A stretch of 44,615 nucleotides of DNA from Nostoc sp. FACHB-973 (GCF_014698115.1 NZ_JACJSJ010000070.1:1-44615); one strand, 5' to 3'. Shown: positions 31,640 through 40,654, counted from the first letter of the stretch. Notes: a model not told the origin generated them from the letters alone. Translations and numbers: made by a program.

Positions 31640-33838
31640 TCACGCGACAATCTGAAAATCGATCGCACTCAATGTTGTAGGTTTGTTTTGAAGGGTGGCA
31701 AATTGAGTCAGCTGTCCCAGAACACCCGTAAAAAGACCGTCATCGATGTAGAACAAGCCTCCCGTCGCTCTCTCGTAAACGATATTGGCTGCCCCGAGTT
31801 TGCCGACAGCGTTACTCAGGATACCGAGCCGCTCGACAGATCGAAACTCACCACTTTGACTGAATCCATTGCCCACCGCACTTTTAATGCCAGTGAAAGT
31901 GGATCTCGATAGAACGATCTTGTCAGTATCTAGCAGGAAATCGGCGATGGTATCTAGTCCCACTAGTCCCCCGTTAGCTCGGGTGAACTTTTGCCCAGAA
32001 TTGAAAATAAAGCGGTCAACACCAGCACCGCCAGTCAAGATGTCATTACCATCACCACCGTTGAGATTGTCATTGCCAGCACCGCCAGTCAAGATGTCAT
32101 TGTCAGCACCACCGTTGAGATTGTCATTGCCATCACCACCGTCGATACTGTCATTGCCAGCACCACCGTCGATACTGTCATTGCCAGCACCACCAATCAT
32201 GGTGTCATTGCCAGCATTGCCGTTGAGCGTGTCGTTGCCATCACCACCATTCAACGAGTCATCGCCATCACCGCCAATCAGGAAGTCATTGTCAAGACCA
32301 CCGTTTATCGTGTCGTTGCCAACACCACCGTCGAGACTGTCATCGCCAGCACCAGCAAAGAGATTGTCATTGCCAGCACCGCCAATCATGGTGTCATTGC
32401 CAGCATTGCCGTTGAGCGTGTCGTTGCCATCACCGCCAATCAGGGAGTCATCGCCATCACCGCCAATCAGGAAGTCATCGTCAGCACCGCCGTTTATCGT
32501 GTCGTTGCCAACACCACCGTTGAGCGTGTCCTTGCCAGCACCGCCAATCAGGGAGTCATTGCCATCACCGCCAATCAGGGAGTCATTACCAGCATCGCCA
32601 CTCAGGGTGTCATTGCCAGCACCGCCGTTGATCGTGTCGTTGCCATCACCGCCATTAAGGGAGTCATTGCCGCTGGTGCCAGTGATTTGATCGTCACCAG
32701 CGTTGGGGTCAGTCCCCGACGTGATAGTGCCAAATACGTCGCTGCTCTCATCGGCGGAATTACCTGAGAAATTTGTCGTTCCGTCAGAGACAACAGTAGG
32801 CAAAGAACTGGGCATCTGTAAGTCGTTGTCGTTGGAATTGGTAGTGGACTGCATGATGAACAATGCCCCTCCCAAGCCTTTACCGTTATTGGCTCCACTC
32901 CCGCCGCTAGCTATGTTGTTATTGAATTTGACGGAATTGAGGAGTTTGAGAGTGCCTTGACGGATATAAATAGCACCTCCCATACCTGCGCCACCGCCGC
33001 CCGCGCCCCGGATGTCACCACTGCCAACGGTGCCGTCACCACCGCCGAAGCCGCCTTTGCCGAGAGAGGCGCCACCACCGCCACCACCGCCGCCGTACCC
33101 GCCGTCACCACCAGCGGTACCGTTGCCGTACCCACCGCCGCCACCGAAGCCACCTTCAGCGCCGGATACGACGCCAAAGCTACCACCGCCACCACCGCCA
33201 CCACCGAAGCCACCGCTATAGTTACTGGCTCTGTTACCGCCTTTGCCGCCAGCCCCAAAGTCGTCGTCCTCGCCACTGCGGTAGCTCCCATTGCCACCAT
33301 AAGCACCATTGTTATCAGTGCTACCAGCAAACAATCCGCCGCCACCGTTGCCGCCGCCGTTGCCGAACATACCACCGCCGCCGTTGCCCAGACCAGCTTT
33401 GTTGCCGTTGCCACCTATCGCTCGGTTGTTGCTAAAAGTCACATTGTTCAAAGAGACGTTGCCATCGTAGATGAACATCCCTCCTCCCATTCCCGCACCG
33501 CCTCCACCCCCGGTGCTATCCCCTCCTTTAGCGGTGCTGTTGGTAATTGTCAGGTTGTTTACATTTACATCTCCCGACTTGACGAACAAGGGACGCACAT
33601 CTCCCTCGTCAGTTTGCCCATTGTTGTTGGCATCGCCGCTGAGGGTGTTTCCGTTGCCGTTAATGTCGATATTACTGTTGACTAGAACCAGCATCACCCC
33701 CGTCATTCTGATGTTCGTTCGGAACTCGATAGTGTCAAGCGCTTGATCGGCGTTAGCTTGGCGAATACAGTAGCTGAGAGTGCCTACGATATTCCCGGTT
33801 CCGTCGTCGGTGGTTTGGTTGACTTCATATACTGCCAT
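31640..33838 (-). CDS. large secreted calcium-binding protein: beta-helix N-terminus plus RTX repeats
   Basis: This is a 732-residue protein. Residues 1-60 match the CSLREA-like start (GTLSYCIRQANADQALDTIE). Residues ~60-370 are a right-handed beta-helix/Gly-rich region (NVNNLTITNS, VSLNNVTFSNNRAIGGNG, long GGGG stretches). Residues ~380-600 are nonapeptide RTX repeats (GGDGNDTLNGNAGNDTMIGG pattern), which bind Ca2+. The last ~130 residues (GVDRFIFNSG, DTIADFLLDTDKIVLSRSTF, GGLFYIDDG) are the usual cyanobacterial RTX C-terminal cap that carries the type I secretion signal. No N-terminal signal peptide is present. GAGGT lies eight bases before the ATG. It is probably exported by TolC-dependent type I secretion; adhesin, S-layer-like or motility roles are possible. 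Confidence 0.88.
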   Translation of the reverse strand: MAVYEVNQTTDDGTGNIVGTLSYCIRQANADQALDTIEFRTNIRMTGVMLVLVNSNIDINGNGNTLSGDANNNGQTDEGDVRPLFVKSGDVNVNNLTITNSTAKGGDSTGGGGGAGMGGGMFIYDGNVSLNNVTFSNNRAIGGNGNKAGLGNGGGGMFGNGGGNGGGGLFAGSTDNNGAYGGNGSYRSGEDDDFGAGGKGGNRASNYSGGFGGGGGGGGSFGVVSGAEGGFGGGGGYGNGTAGGDGGYGGGGGGGGASLGKGGFGGGDGTVGSGDIRGAGGGGAGMGGAIYIRQGTLKLLNSVKFNNNIASGGSGANNGKGLGGALFIMQSTTNSNDNDLQMPSSLPTVVSDGTTNFSGNSADESSDVFGTITSGTDPNAGDDQITGTSGNDSLNGGDGNDTINGGAGNDTLSGDAGNDSLIGGDGNDSLIGGAGKDTLNGGVGNDTINGGADDDFLIGGDGDDSLIGGDGNDTLNGNAGNDTMIGGAGNDNLFAGAGDDSLDGGVGNDTINGGLDNDFLIGGDGDDSLNGGDGNDTLNGNAGNDTMIGGAGNDSIDGGAGNDSIDGGDGNDNLNGGADNDILTGGAGNDNLNGGDGNDILTGGAGVDRFIFNSGQKFTRANGGLVGLDTIADFLLDTDKIVLSRSTFTGIKSAVGNGFSQSGEFRSVERLGILSNAVGKLGAANIVYERATGGLFYIDDGLFTGVLGQLTQFATLQNKPTTLSAIDFQIVA

Positions 33839-34203
33839 AGATTTGACCTCTTGTTTTTTGTTTGTTTAACGATTTGATAACGGGGAGTGGAGAGTGGGGA
33901 GTGGGGAGTGGGGAAGAGATATTTTCATGCTTTAGGGCGTTTGCACCATCACAGATTCGCTAGTTTTTCTCGTTACAGGTCACAGTCGGAGGCAGATTGT
34001 AATTCTTCTGGTACATGAATAATTGCCAAGAGTGATTGACATGGTAATTTTGACCTCCATCAAAGGCGATCGCTGTGCAGCTTATCGTTTTTAAACTAAT
34101 TAAATATTTTTTGACTATTAATTTACCTATTACTTAGCAGTCATTAACCAATAATTTACAGTAGAAAAACTTGATGAGCAATACATTTTGTCAAATATTT
34201 TAG
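33839..34203. other. intergenic upstream of the RTX gene
   Basis: It holds GGGGAGTGG-type heptamers (33879-33912) and an AT-rich promoter region. No gene was recognised. Confidence 0.45.
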
Positions 34204-34250
34204 TTTTCATACTTTTCATACTTTTCATACTTTTCGTACTTTTCGTACTT
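34204..34250. repeat. 10-bp tandem repeat TTTTCATACT
   Basis: Nearly five head-to-tail copies: three TTTTCATACT, then TTTTCGTACT. The period of ten is one helical turn, unlike the 7-, 9- and 21-bp arrays elsewhere in the window. No coding role is seen. Confidence 0.8.
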
Positions 34251-34281
34251 AGAAATTTTAAAATATTAGTATTATCAAACA

Positions 34282-34473
34282 GAATTCAGAATTCAGTAGT
34301 CAGAATGTGCTAAAGCCCCGCTAGCGCTAGCAGCATGAATTCTGTACGAAAAAGGGAATGAATAAACGGGTTTAAGACCCCCACAAAATTGAGAATTTAG
34401 TGGTTTTCAATCAGTGTGGGATTCAGACCATCACTGATTGCATTCTGACTACTGAATTCTGACTTCTGAATTC
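34282..34473. mobile_element. GAATTCAGAATTCAG-ended MITE-like element
   Basis: Left GAATTCAGAATTCAGTAGTC and right GACTACTGAATTCTGACTTC... are long inverted ends (about 25 bp with a short slip). The core includes CCCCGCTAGCGCTAGCAGC, also seen near 7760 as GGGCTACGCCCCGCTGCGC. It is non-coding, with copies or halves at 7749, 20461 and 26675. Confidence 0.65.
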
Positions 34474-34526
34474 TTCAATCTGATTTTTATTTGATGAAAT
34501 TAATAGAAAATAGTTAGTCCGGGTTA

Positions 34527-34720
34527 TAAGTCAATACACTTCAGATAAACCCAAAACCCTGATGTAGAAACGCAATAAATTGTCTCTTCAAAGAACAATT
34601 ATCTCCACGAACAATACTTAACCCAAGTGAAGTACACTCGTAGGGGCACGGCAGTGCCGTGCCCCTACACCTCGCGATATTATCTTGTGCCGCATCTGAA
34701 TGGGAACCGATATATGATTA
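34527..34720. repeat. composite repeat: CAGATAAACCC end plus GTAGGGGCACGGCA palindrome
   Basis: AATACACTTCAGATAAACCC and CCTGATGTAGAAACGC match 23372 on. GTAGGGGCACGGCA-G-TGCCGTGCCCCTAC (34641-34669) is a perfect palindrome. ACCTCGCGATATTATCTTGT and TGGGAACCGATAT also match 18052-18105. Confidence 0.6.
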
Positions 34721-34786
34721 ACGTGCGTGTATCAAATATGAGGGTTTTCTTTTAGTTCTTAAATCTATTACTTCAAGAATTTTGGA

Positions 34787-34975
34787 CTACTTCTGTTTAT
34801 TTCTATCTAACTTCTCTTGAATAGCTTGACGGCAAAACTCAGGAGGGTCTTCTTGTGCTTTCACCTCTTCTTTCATCTTTTCGGTAGCACGAAAACTAAT
34901 AGTAGCTGTCATGGGTTCCTCACCTTTTGGTTGTGCTGGGTCAAAATTCTGTGGGTTCCCTTTAGGATTAGGCAT
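34787..34975 (-). CDS. small RHH-like protein
   Basis: This 62-residue protein starts MPNPKGNPQNFDPAQPKGEE, a leader seen in a group of small Nostoc proteins. It then has a ribbon-helix-helix-like unit: strand TATISFRATE, helix MKEEVKAQE, and helix EFCRQAIQEKLDRN. Such proteins are often DNA-binding antitoxins or plasmid/phage regulators. No toxin gene is adjacent on its strand. GAGAG lies eight bases upstream of the ATG. Confidence 0.6.
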   Translation of the reverse strand: MPNPKGNPQNFDPAQPKGEEPMTATISFRATEKMKEEVKAQEDPPEFCRQAIQEKLDRNKQK

Positions 34976-35098
34976 TGTTGAGAGATGTAAATAAGGCTTG
35001 ATACTAATGTTTGCGAGGCAATAGAGTTTTAATCAGTGGTGTTCTGCGTCTTGCAAACTAGTACACCACTGATACCACTTTTACAAAATGGTAACTCT

Positions 35099-35476
35099 AT
35101 GTTTACACGTTCCGAACTTGAAATCAAAACCATCAAAGAACTTCGTGACTTATGCTTGCGCTACGGCATTAAACCAACTGGGAATAAAGGCTACAAGACT
35201 TCATGGATTACATCGTTGATGGTATTCCCTCGAATGGCGCTATCCCAATTTGAGGCGGGTAAAGGCTTAAAACCTCCTACCTTTGCTTTCATGCAAGCAC
35301 TGAGTAACGCGATAGATGAGATGAACGCACCTACAGATGAGCAAGCAGCGCTGATTAAAGTTACGATGGAAGGGAGAGTTCTGAATTATCCAGATAGGTA
35401 TACTCAAGAGAAACTGCTAGCTTTGCATAAAGCGAAAATGTATCTTGAAATGGCGATCGGGTTACTGAGTCAGTAA
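35099..35476 (+). CDS. SAP-like domain protein of unknown function
   Basis: The protein has 125 residues from the ATG at 35099. An in-frame extension back to 35036 lacks a ribosome binding site and looks non-coding. Residues 6-40 (LEIKTIKELRDLCLRYGIKP, then TGNKGYKTSWITSL) have the SAP/LEM-like helix-extended loop-helix pattern, which often binds nucleic acid. The remainder is helical (FMQALSNAIDEMN, EKLLALHKAKMYLEMAIGLL). I infer a small DNA- or RNA-associated protein. It is divergent from the RHH-like gene at 34975; the 123-bp gap could be a shared control region. Confidence 0.6.
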   Translation: MFTRSELEIKTIKELRDLCLRYGIKPTGNKGYKTSWITSLMVFPRMALSQFEAGKGLKPPTFAFMQALSNAIDEMNAPTDEQAALIKVTMEGRVLNYPDRYTQEKLLALHKAKMYLEMAIGLLSQ

Positions 35477-35968
35477 GTTAATTTTTTAACTATTTCAGGC
35501 GTAGGTTGGGAAGGCACTGCCGTTTTTCAGGTTGTTTTAAAAGTGGTTGGCTGTGATTTTAAGCACTTATTGATCCCCCCTAACCCTCCTAAAAAAGGGG
35601 GGAACCGGAATCAAAGTCCCCCAATTTATCGGGGGATTTAGGGGGATCTAAAAGGATTTGATACATCACTAAGAAGTTTTCAAACATCCTCTTAGGCTTA
35701 CCCTATAAGCAAATATTCAAGCAGTTGGGGCATCAACTGTTAGGTTAGGTGATTTTAGTGCGATCGCTGTTAGCAGCCCATAATCCCCGTGCGTTGCCGC
35801 CGGGGAGTATGTCAAGATTAATTTGTACAAAACTTGTACGTTTTAAAAAATAGTAAGCTGAAATATGTGTAATATCGTTAATCTGTAGGTTACCCGACTT
35901 CCTATCGGCTTTCTCGTTAATTGTCAATGACCAATAACTAATCACTAATCACTTTTGACTAAGAACTG
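35477..35968. other. intergenic with GGGGGATTTAGGGGGATC element
   Basis: Element 35572-35648: GATCCCCCCTAACCCTCC at the left and GGATTTAGGGGGATC at the right, with AACCGGAATCAAAGTCCCCC between. A piece of it also occurs at 18133-18163. It is non-coding. The remainder, 35650-35968, is AT-rich upstream sequence of the RNase III gene with TAACTAATCACTAATCACT-type heptamers at 35935-35952. Confidence 0.5.
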
Positions 35969-36688
35969 ATGACCCTAGTTTATCCACGCCGTCAACGACA
36001 ACTCGAAAGCTTAGTCAAAAAATTTGGTTTGCCAATAGAAGGACCAATCAAATGGCAACTATTGGACTTAGCACTGACTCATCCCACTGTTTCTGAGTCG
36101 GCAAATTATGAACAGTTGGAGTTTGTCGGCGATGCAGTGGTACGCCTAGTGTCAGCTGTTGTGTTGTGGGAACATTACCCAGATTGCCCAGTAGGAGATT
36201 TTGCGGCAATTCGTTCGGTGTTGGTGAGCGATCGCATTCTTGCCCAATTAGCAAGAGTTTATGGTTTAGAGCTATATTTACTAGTTGCTGGCAGTGCTAC
36301 CGCTGATAAAGTTGGTCAAGAATCACGATTAGCAGATGCTTTTGAAGCAGTTCTGGGTGCGCTTTACTTAAGTACTCAAAATCTAGAACTAATCCGCCCT
36401 TGGCTAGATCCCCACTTTCAACAACTAGCAACAGAAATTCGCCTCGATCCAGCTAGACTTAATTACAAAGCTGCTCTCCAAGAATGGACGCAGGCACAAT
36501 TTAAAGTTTTACCAGAGTACCGGGTTGTGGAAGTCAATCAACCACACCGCAATCAAGAACGTTTCGTTGCTGAAGTCTGGCTCCACGGAAACATTCTCGG
36601 ACAAGGTAAGGGACGCTCGATCAAAACGGCCGAACAAGCCGCAGCTAAGGTAGCTTTTTTAGCAATTACTAATCAGGAAAAACCCTGA
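35969..36688 (+). CDS. rnc: ribonuclease III
   Basis: This 239-residue protein has the RNase III signature YEQLEFVGDAVVRLV (Glu and Asp of the catalytic centre) at ~49-63, DFAAIRSVLVSDRILAQLAR, the second catalytic cluster RLADAFEAVLGALYLS, and a C-terminal double-stranded-RNA-binding domain (NYKAALQEWTQAQFKVLPEY through KGRSIKTAEQAAAKVAFLAI). It cleaves double-stranded RNA in rRNA maturation and mRNA turnover. Nostoc-type genomes carry more than one RNase III, so this may be one of two or three. The long heptamer hairpins of this genome would be potential substrates. Confidence 0.92.
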   Translation: MTLVYPRRQRQLESLVKKFGLPIEGPIKWQLLDLALTHPTVSESANYEQLEFVGDAVVRLVSAVVLWEHYPDCPVGDFAAIRSVLVSDRILAQLARVYGLELYLLVAGSATADKVGQESRLADAFEAVLGALYLSTQNLELIRPWLDPHFQQLATEIRLDPARLNYKAALQEWTQAQFKVLPEYRVVEVNQPHRNQERFVAEVWLHGNILGQGKGRSIKTAEQAAAKVAFLAITNQEKP

Positions 36689-36761
36689 ACTCAAAAGATT
36701 GCAAGTAAACTGATAATCAGTTGATTGTCCTTGGTCATTTGTCCTTTGTCCTTCGGTTATT

Positions 36762-36815
36762 TGACCAATGACAAATGACTAATGACAAATGACTAATGAC
36801 AAATAACAAATGACA
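36762..36815. repeat. heptamer STRR array that supplies a start codon
   Basis: Alternating ATGACAA and ATGACTA units run directly into the Gfo/Idh gene: its ATG (36810) is the ATG of one repeat unit (AACAAATGACAAACC). The array therefore forms the ribosome-entry region. Confidence 0.8.
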
Positions 36816-37901
36816 AACCAAATTAAAATTGCTGTGATCGGAGTTGGACGTTGGGGGGTGCATTTACTGCGGAACTTTTTAGCACATTCCCAGGTAAGTG
36901 TTGTTGCTGTAGTAGACCCTCATCCAGAACGATTGACGGCGGTAAAACAGCAGTTTAATTTAGACAAAAATGTATTATTAACAACAGAGTGTCAGGATTT
37001 AAAGCAAGTGCCAGGGCTGACAGCAGTGGCGATCGCAACTCCGGCTAACACCCACTATGCTTTAATTAAAGATGCTCTCCAACAGGGTTATCATGTTTTG
37101 GCAGAAAAACCCCTCACTCTCGACCCAGGAGAATGTCGCGAACTTTGCCAGTTAGCAGAGCAGCATGATTTAATACTTACGGTTGACCACACCTATTTAT
37201 TTCACCCCGCAGTTGAGCGGGGGAAAACTGTAGTTCAAGCAGGCAAATTAGGGGATCTCCGCTATGGCTACGCCACTCGCACCCATTTAGGCCCCGTGCG
37301 GCAAGATGTTGACGCCCTTTGGGACTTAGCGATTCACGACATTGCTATTTTTAACACATGGCTGGGTCAAGTACCTGTGAAAGTACAGGCAACGGGTACG
37401 GTGTGGCTACAAGGGGAGGTGAGTAGGGAATGGGGAGTAGGGAGTAGGGAAGTGACCCATTCCCCACTCCCCACTCCCCACTCCCCATCCCAAGGACTAG
37501 CTGACCTAGTATGGCTTACACTGACATACCCAGATGGCTTTCAAGCTTATATTCATTTGTGCTGGCTGAATCCTGATAAGCAGCGACGGTTGGGGATTGT
37601 AGGTAGCCTTGGCAGCTTGATTTTTGATGAAATGTTGCGATCGTCACCTCTAACTCTGCTACATGGAGAGTTTGAACAGCAGGGCAATCAATTTATTCCT
37701 GTAAATCAAAGTCAGGTGATGCTGGAATTAGAACCAGGTGAACCATTGCAGCGAGTTTGCGATCGCTTTGTTGTCTCTATTCTTAACAATACTCCCTCAG
37801 AGGTTTCGTCTGGCTGGGTCGGCACTCAGTTAGTAGAAATTCTTGCTGCTTTAACAGCATCTCTCAAAGAAGGCGGAAAACCTGTTTTTCTCAATAAATA
37901 G
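36810..37901 (+). CDS. Gfo/Idh/MocA-family oxidoreductase
   Basis: This 363-residue NAD(P)-dependent dehydrogenase-like protein has a Rossmann start IAVIGVGRWGVHLLRNFL, TAVAIATPANTHYALIKDAL, the family motif HVLAEKPLT (E99, K100, P101), then LTVDHTYLFHPA, RTHLGPVRQDVDALWDLAIH and DIAIFNTWLG. The typical substrate is a sugar or inositol, often in surface polysaccharide synthesis. Residues ~203-229 (EVSREWGVGSREVTHSPLPT) are a repeat-encoded insert within the C-terminal domain. The start codon lies inside a heptamer array. It lies 121 bp after rnc with an array between; not clearly an operon. Confidence 0.87.
   Translation: MTNQIKIAVIGVGRWGVHLLRNFLAHSQVSVVAVVDPHPERLTAVKQQFNLDKNVLLTTECQDLKQVPGLTAVAIATPANTHYALIKDALQQGYHVLAEKPLTLDPGECRELCQLAEQHDLILTVDHTYLFHPAVERGKTVVQAGKLGDLRYGYATRTHLGPVRQDVDALWDLAIHDIAIFNTWLGQVPVKVQATGTVWLQGEVSREWGVGSREVTHSPLPTPHSPSQGLADLVWLTLTYPDGFQAYIHLCWLNPDKQRRLGIVGSLGSLIFDEMLRSSPLTLLHGEFEQQGNQFIPVNQSQVMLELEPGEPLQRVCDRFVVSILNNTPSEVSSGWVGTQLVEILAALTASLKEGGKPVFLNK
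37416..37496 (+). repeat. in-frame GC-rich hairpin inside the Gfo/Idh gene
   Basis: GGGAATGGGGAGTAGGGAGT pairs with CCACTCCCCACTCCCCACTC (opposite arms around GAAGTGACCC). It is the same GGGGAGT heptamer family as in intergenic tracts, here kept in frame as about 27 extra residues. Confidence 0.8.
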
Positions 37902-38233
37902 TCAATCGATTTTGGATTTTGGATTTTGGATTTTGGATTGAAAGAGACCACTCTCAATACTGCGTAGGTTTTGGAATTTCTTGGTTGAGGCAAGCTGTTC
38001 AATAGCCGGGGGAGAAATGGAGGCAGGGGAGGAGTTTTACCTCCCCTGCTTCCCCTGCCTCCCCTGCCTCCCCTGCCTCCCCTGCCTCCCCTGCTTATCC
38101 GAGCAGTATTGAGACCACTCTGGGTAGGGGCTTGGGGATTTTAAATTTTGGATGAAAGGATTTATTCCGCCCACTAGGGGTAGGGCATGAACCGAAATAA
38201 TCCAAAATCCAAAATCTAAAATCCAAAATGGTC
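37902..38233. repeat. convergent-gene gap filled with heptamer and nonamer repeats
   Basis: TTTTGGA heptamers (37911-37938), an eight-unit CCTCCCCTG nonamer run with an inverted partner (38016-38098), and a second heptamer block CCAAAATCCAAAATCTAAAA (38201-38229) abut the end of the histidine kinase gene. No coding capacity. Confidence 0.75.
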
Positions 38234-40360
38234 TCACCTTTGAGATATCCCATTTGCATAAACCTCTCCTTTTGGAAGACTCAGCAGGATAGTTTGCTGG
38301 GGCGAAAGACTAATTTGATAAATCTCCTTTCCAGGTAGCTGCTGAAGCTTCGGGGAATTCTTTTTGTCTACCCCTACTTTCTCGGATTTGCCGATCCCCG
38401 CAACCAGACTTCTCCCGGACTCCTGTGGGCTAGGGTAACGGCTTACCTTTACCCCCTCATTGCCAGAGGAGAATCCAAGATCCCCTATATTTCCTTCTTT
38501 CTTGGGAATAGGTAACAGGGAGATATCAATCAAAGGTAAGGTAATCTTTACGGTCGTACCTTGATGAAGTCCTACACTCTCAAGAGTAATGCTACCTCCC
38601 ATGAGTTCAATTAAGTTCCGTGAAATTGCCAGTCCCAGTCCAGTACCTTCATACTGACGTGTGGTTGCGCCATTCACCATCACAAAGGGGCGAAATAATT
38701 TGTGCTGCTGAGCTGGATCGATACCTATACCTGTATCTTTGATACTCACCACTACCTGAGATTTGCCATTACTATATTCAATTGCTGTAGCAATGTTAAT
38801 GCTTCCGGCGTCAGTGAACTTAGTAGCGTTACCAATAATATTAATTAACACCTGCTTGAGTTTTGCTGCGTCTGCCTTTATTGGTATCGGTTCAGTGCCT
38901 AACTCACATTTCAATTGCAAGCCTTTTTGTTGAACATTAACTGATTGTAAATTGATTACCTCTAGCAATACTTGTCTGAGGTCAATAGGTGCTGTGACTA
39001 CTGAAAGCTTACCTGCTTCAATTTTAGAAATGTCGAGCAAATCATTAATAATTCCTAGCAAGTGAATTGCTGTTTCATCGGCACGTTTGAGAAACTCTAC
39101 TTCTTCTTCTCGGTCATCACATAAGCCATCTGCAACCAGGCGAATACAGTTAATAATAATGTTCAATGGGTTTCTCAATTCATGGGAAGTGGTAGCCAAA
39201 AACTGACTTTTAACTTGGTTGGCACTTTTTGCTTCTTTCCAAGCTATTTCTAGTTCTTCTGACCCGGCTTTGAGCCGTTCTACCATTTGGTCTAGTGCTT
39301 GGGCTAGTTGATTGAATTCTCGGATTTTGAAGTTGCGGGGAACTGGTTGTGCCGCGTGGTGAGAATGAATATTTAGAGCATAGTCTCGCAATTCTTCTAC
39401 AGGACTTGCTAAGTAGGGAGCTAGATATAGGGATGCTAATAAACTGGCACCAATTAAACCAACTGTTAAAACGATGAGGATGAGTTTGATTTCTTCTAAA
39501 CCAAAAAGGGCATTATCAACAGTGGTAACAGCTAAGACGATCCATTTTTGCTGGTGTTGTTGGCTGAGTGGATTTGCGATCGCCGTATAGCCAGCTAGTA
39601 ATTCTTTTCCCTCAAAAGATAAATTTATTGAATCCTTTCGCCCAGTAATTGCATTTTTGATTATGCTTTTGAGTTGGGAAGCATTTGGATGCTGCTCGAT
39701 ATTAGTTCCCACCCAACCTGTTAATGGATGCGCCAAAATTGTGCCATCCTCAGCAATCACTACCATAGCGCCTGTGAGCGATCCCGGCCGATTTATGGTT
39801 TTTTGGTATAGTGCAGACTGAATACTTAAACTGTAAACTACATTCCCTCGGCGATCGTAGACTGGTGCAGATAACACTAATTGCAGCTGATTTTGGCTGT
39901 TTCTTTTACCAGTCATTCCTGACTTTGGCGGAAAGATTGGTTTGACATCAATTCCGTCACTAGGCAAAGGTAACTTTAATTCTCCAATTTCTTGATCGCC
40001 ACAATTACTGGCAATTATTTTCTGGCTGAGGACATTTGTTAATTGAATGCACTCAATACTCGCTGGAAGTTGTTGCCTTAGCTGCTTGAGAATTTCTTCC
40101 TCTTCTATCGGCAAATCCGACGGAATAACTGTTGTTTTACTTACACTCAGCAAATGAGCTTTCAAAAGAGCGATCGCATCTGTTGTTTTCTCCCCTTTAC
40201 TAATAGCGCTTTCTGTTAAATTTTGACGGGCAGTTGCTAATAGACTAGAACGTGCCTTATTTAAAGCCACAATTTCACCTACAAGTAAAACTGGGACGAA
40301 CAGAAGCAATATTCTTGTGACTAAAATTCGACGAAAGGATGATTGACGGGAATTACTCAT
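38234..40360 (-). CDS. membrane sensor histidine kinase with Cache and HAMP domains
   Basis: The protein has 708 residues from the ATG at 40360 (MSNSRQSSFRRILVTRIL). A first membrane segment (ILLLFVPVLLVGEIV) is followed by a periplasmic Cache-like sensor (SLTGAMVVIAEDGTILAHPL, NPLSQQHQQKWIVLAVTTVD), a second membrane segment (LILIVLTVGLIGASLLASLY), and HAMP. Then come HisKA with the phospho-acceptor His in ATTSHELRNPLNIII, and HATPase boxes IIGNATKFTDAGSI, IKDTGIGIDPAQQHKLFRPF and GTGLGLAISRNLIELMGG. The signal is unknown. No response regulator is adjacent, so it is orphan here. The 3' end abuts a heptamer repeat. Confidence 0.9.
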   Translation of the reverse strand: MSNSRQSSFRRILVTRILLLFVPVLLVGEIVALNKARSSLLATARQNLTESAISKGEKTTDAIALLKAHLLSVSKTTVIPSDLPIEEEEILKQLRQQLPASIECIQLTNVLSQKIIASNCGDQEIGELKLPLPSDGIDVKPIFPPKSGMTGKRNSQNQLQLVLSAPVYDRRGNVVYSLSIQSALYQKTINRPGSLTGAMVVIAEDGTILAHPLTGWVGTNIEQHPNASQLKSIIKNAITGRKDSINLSFEGKELLAGYTAIANPLSQQHQQKWIVLAVTTVDNALFGLEEIKLILIVLTVGLIGASLLASLYLAPYLASPVEELRDYALNIHSHHAAQPVPRNFKIREFNQLAQALDQMVERLKAGSEELEIAWKEAKSANQVKSQFLATTSHELRNPLNIIINCIRLVADGLCDDREEEVEFLKRADETAIHLLGIINDLLDISKIEAGKLSVVTAPIDLRQVLLEVINLQSVNVQQKGLQLKCELGTEPIPIKADAAKLKQVLINIIGNATKFTDAGSINIATAIEYSNGKSQVVVSIKDTGIGIDPAQQHKLFRPFVMVNGATTRQYEGTGLGLAISRNLIELMGGSITLESVGLHQGTTVKITLPLIDISLLPIPKKEGNIGDLGFSSGNEGVKVSRYPSPQESGRSLVAGIGKSEKVGVDKKNSPKLQQLPGKEIYQISLSPQQTILLSLPKGEVYANGISQR

Positions 40361-40654
40361 CGAGTGTCTCACTTTGCATCTGCAAACCATAACAGCAAAG
40401 ATATGCAACTTACTCAAGCTAAATGAGACATTTTGTCATGTTATCATAGCTTTATTTTCAATGTTTAAAAATAACAAATTGGTATAGTAAAAAAAGAAAT
40501 CTAGTATACCAAAAATCATATACGGTGGATGTAAAAACGATTTGTGTTGCATATGAATACAGTAGTTAAATTGTGAAACAGTAGCTTGTAGGCATGGATT
40601 TTTTTAACATCTACATACGTGAAAGCAAAACATCAAAATTATAAAAGTAATTTA
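40361..40654. other. divergent promoter gap
   Basis: This is an AT-rich stretch of about 290 bp between the histidine kinase and the RibD-like gene. No repeat family or small gene was recognised; a TATAGTAAAAAAAG stretch at 40484 could include promoter elements. Confidence 0.4.

Noticed and set aside
31275..31680. Heptad-repeat proteins (SYFGELK, SKAISEN, FEFSEIA) in several frames
   Set aside because: The frames exist only because the 21-bp unit contains no stop. There are no ribosome binding sites and no non-repeat domain. Kept as a repeat, with the observation listed separately.
31869..33746. Several long Pro/Ala/Thr-rich plus-strand frames
   Set aside because: They are antisense shadows of the Gly/Asp/Asn-rich RTX and beta-helix coding sequence; the periodic codons keep the opposite strand open.
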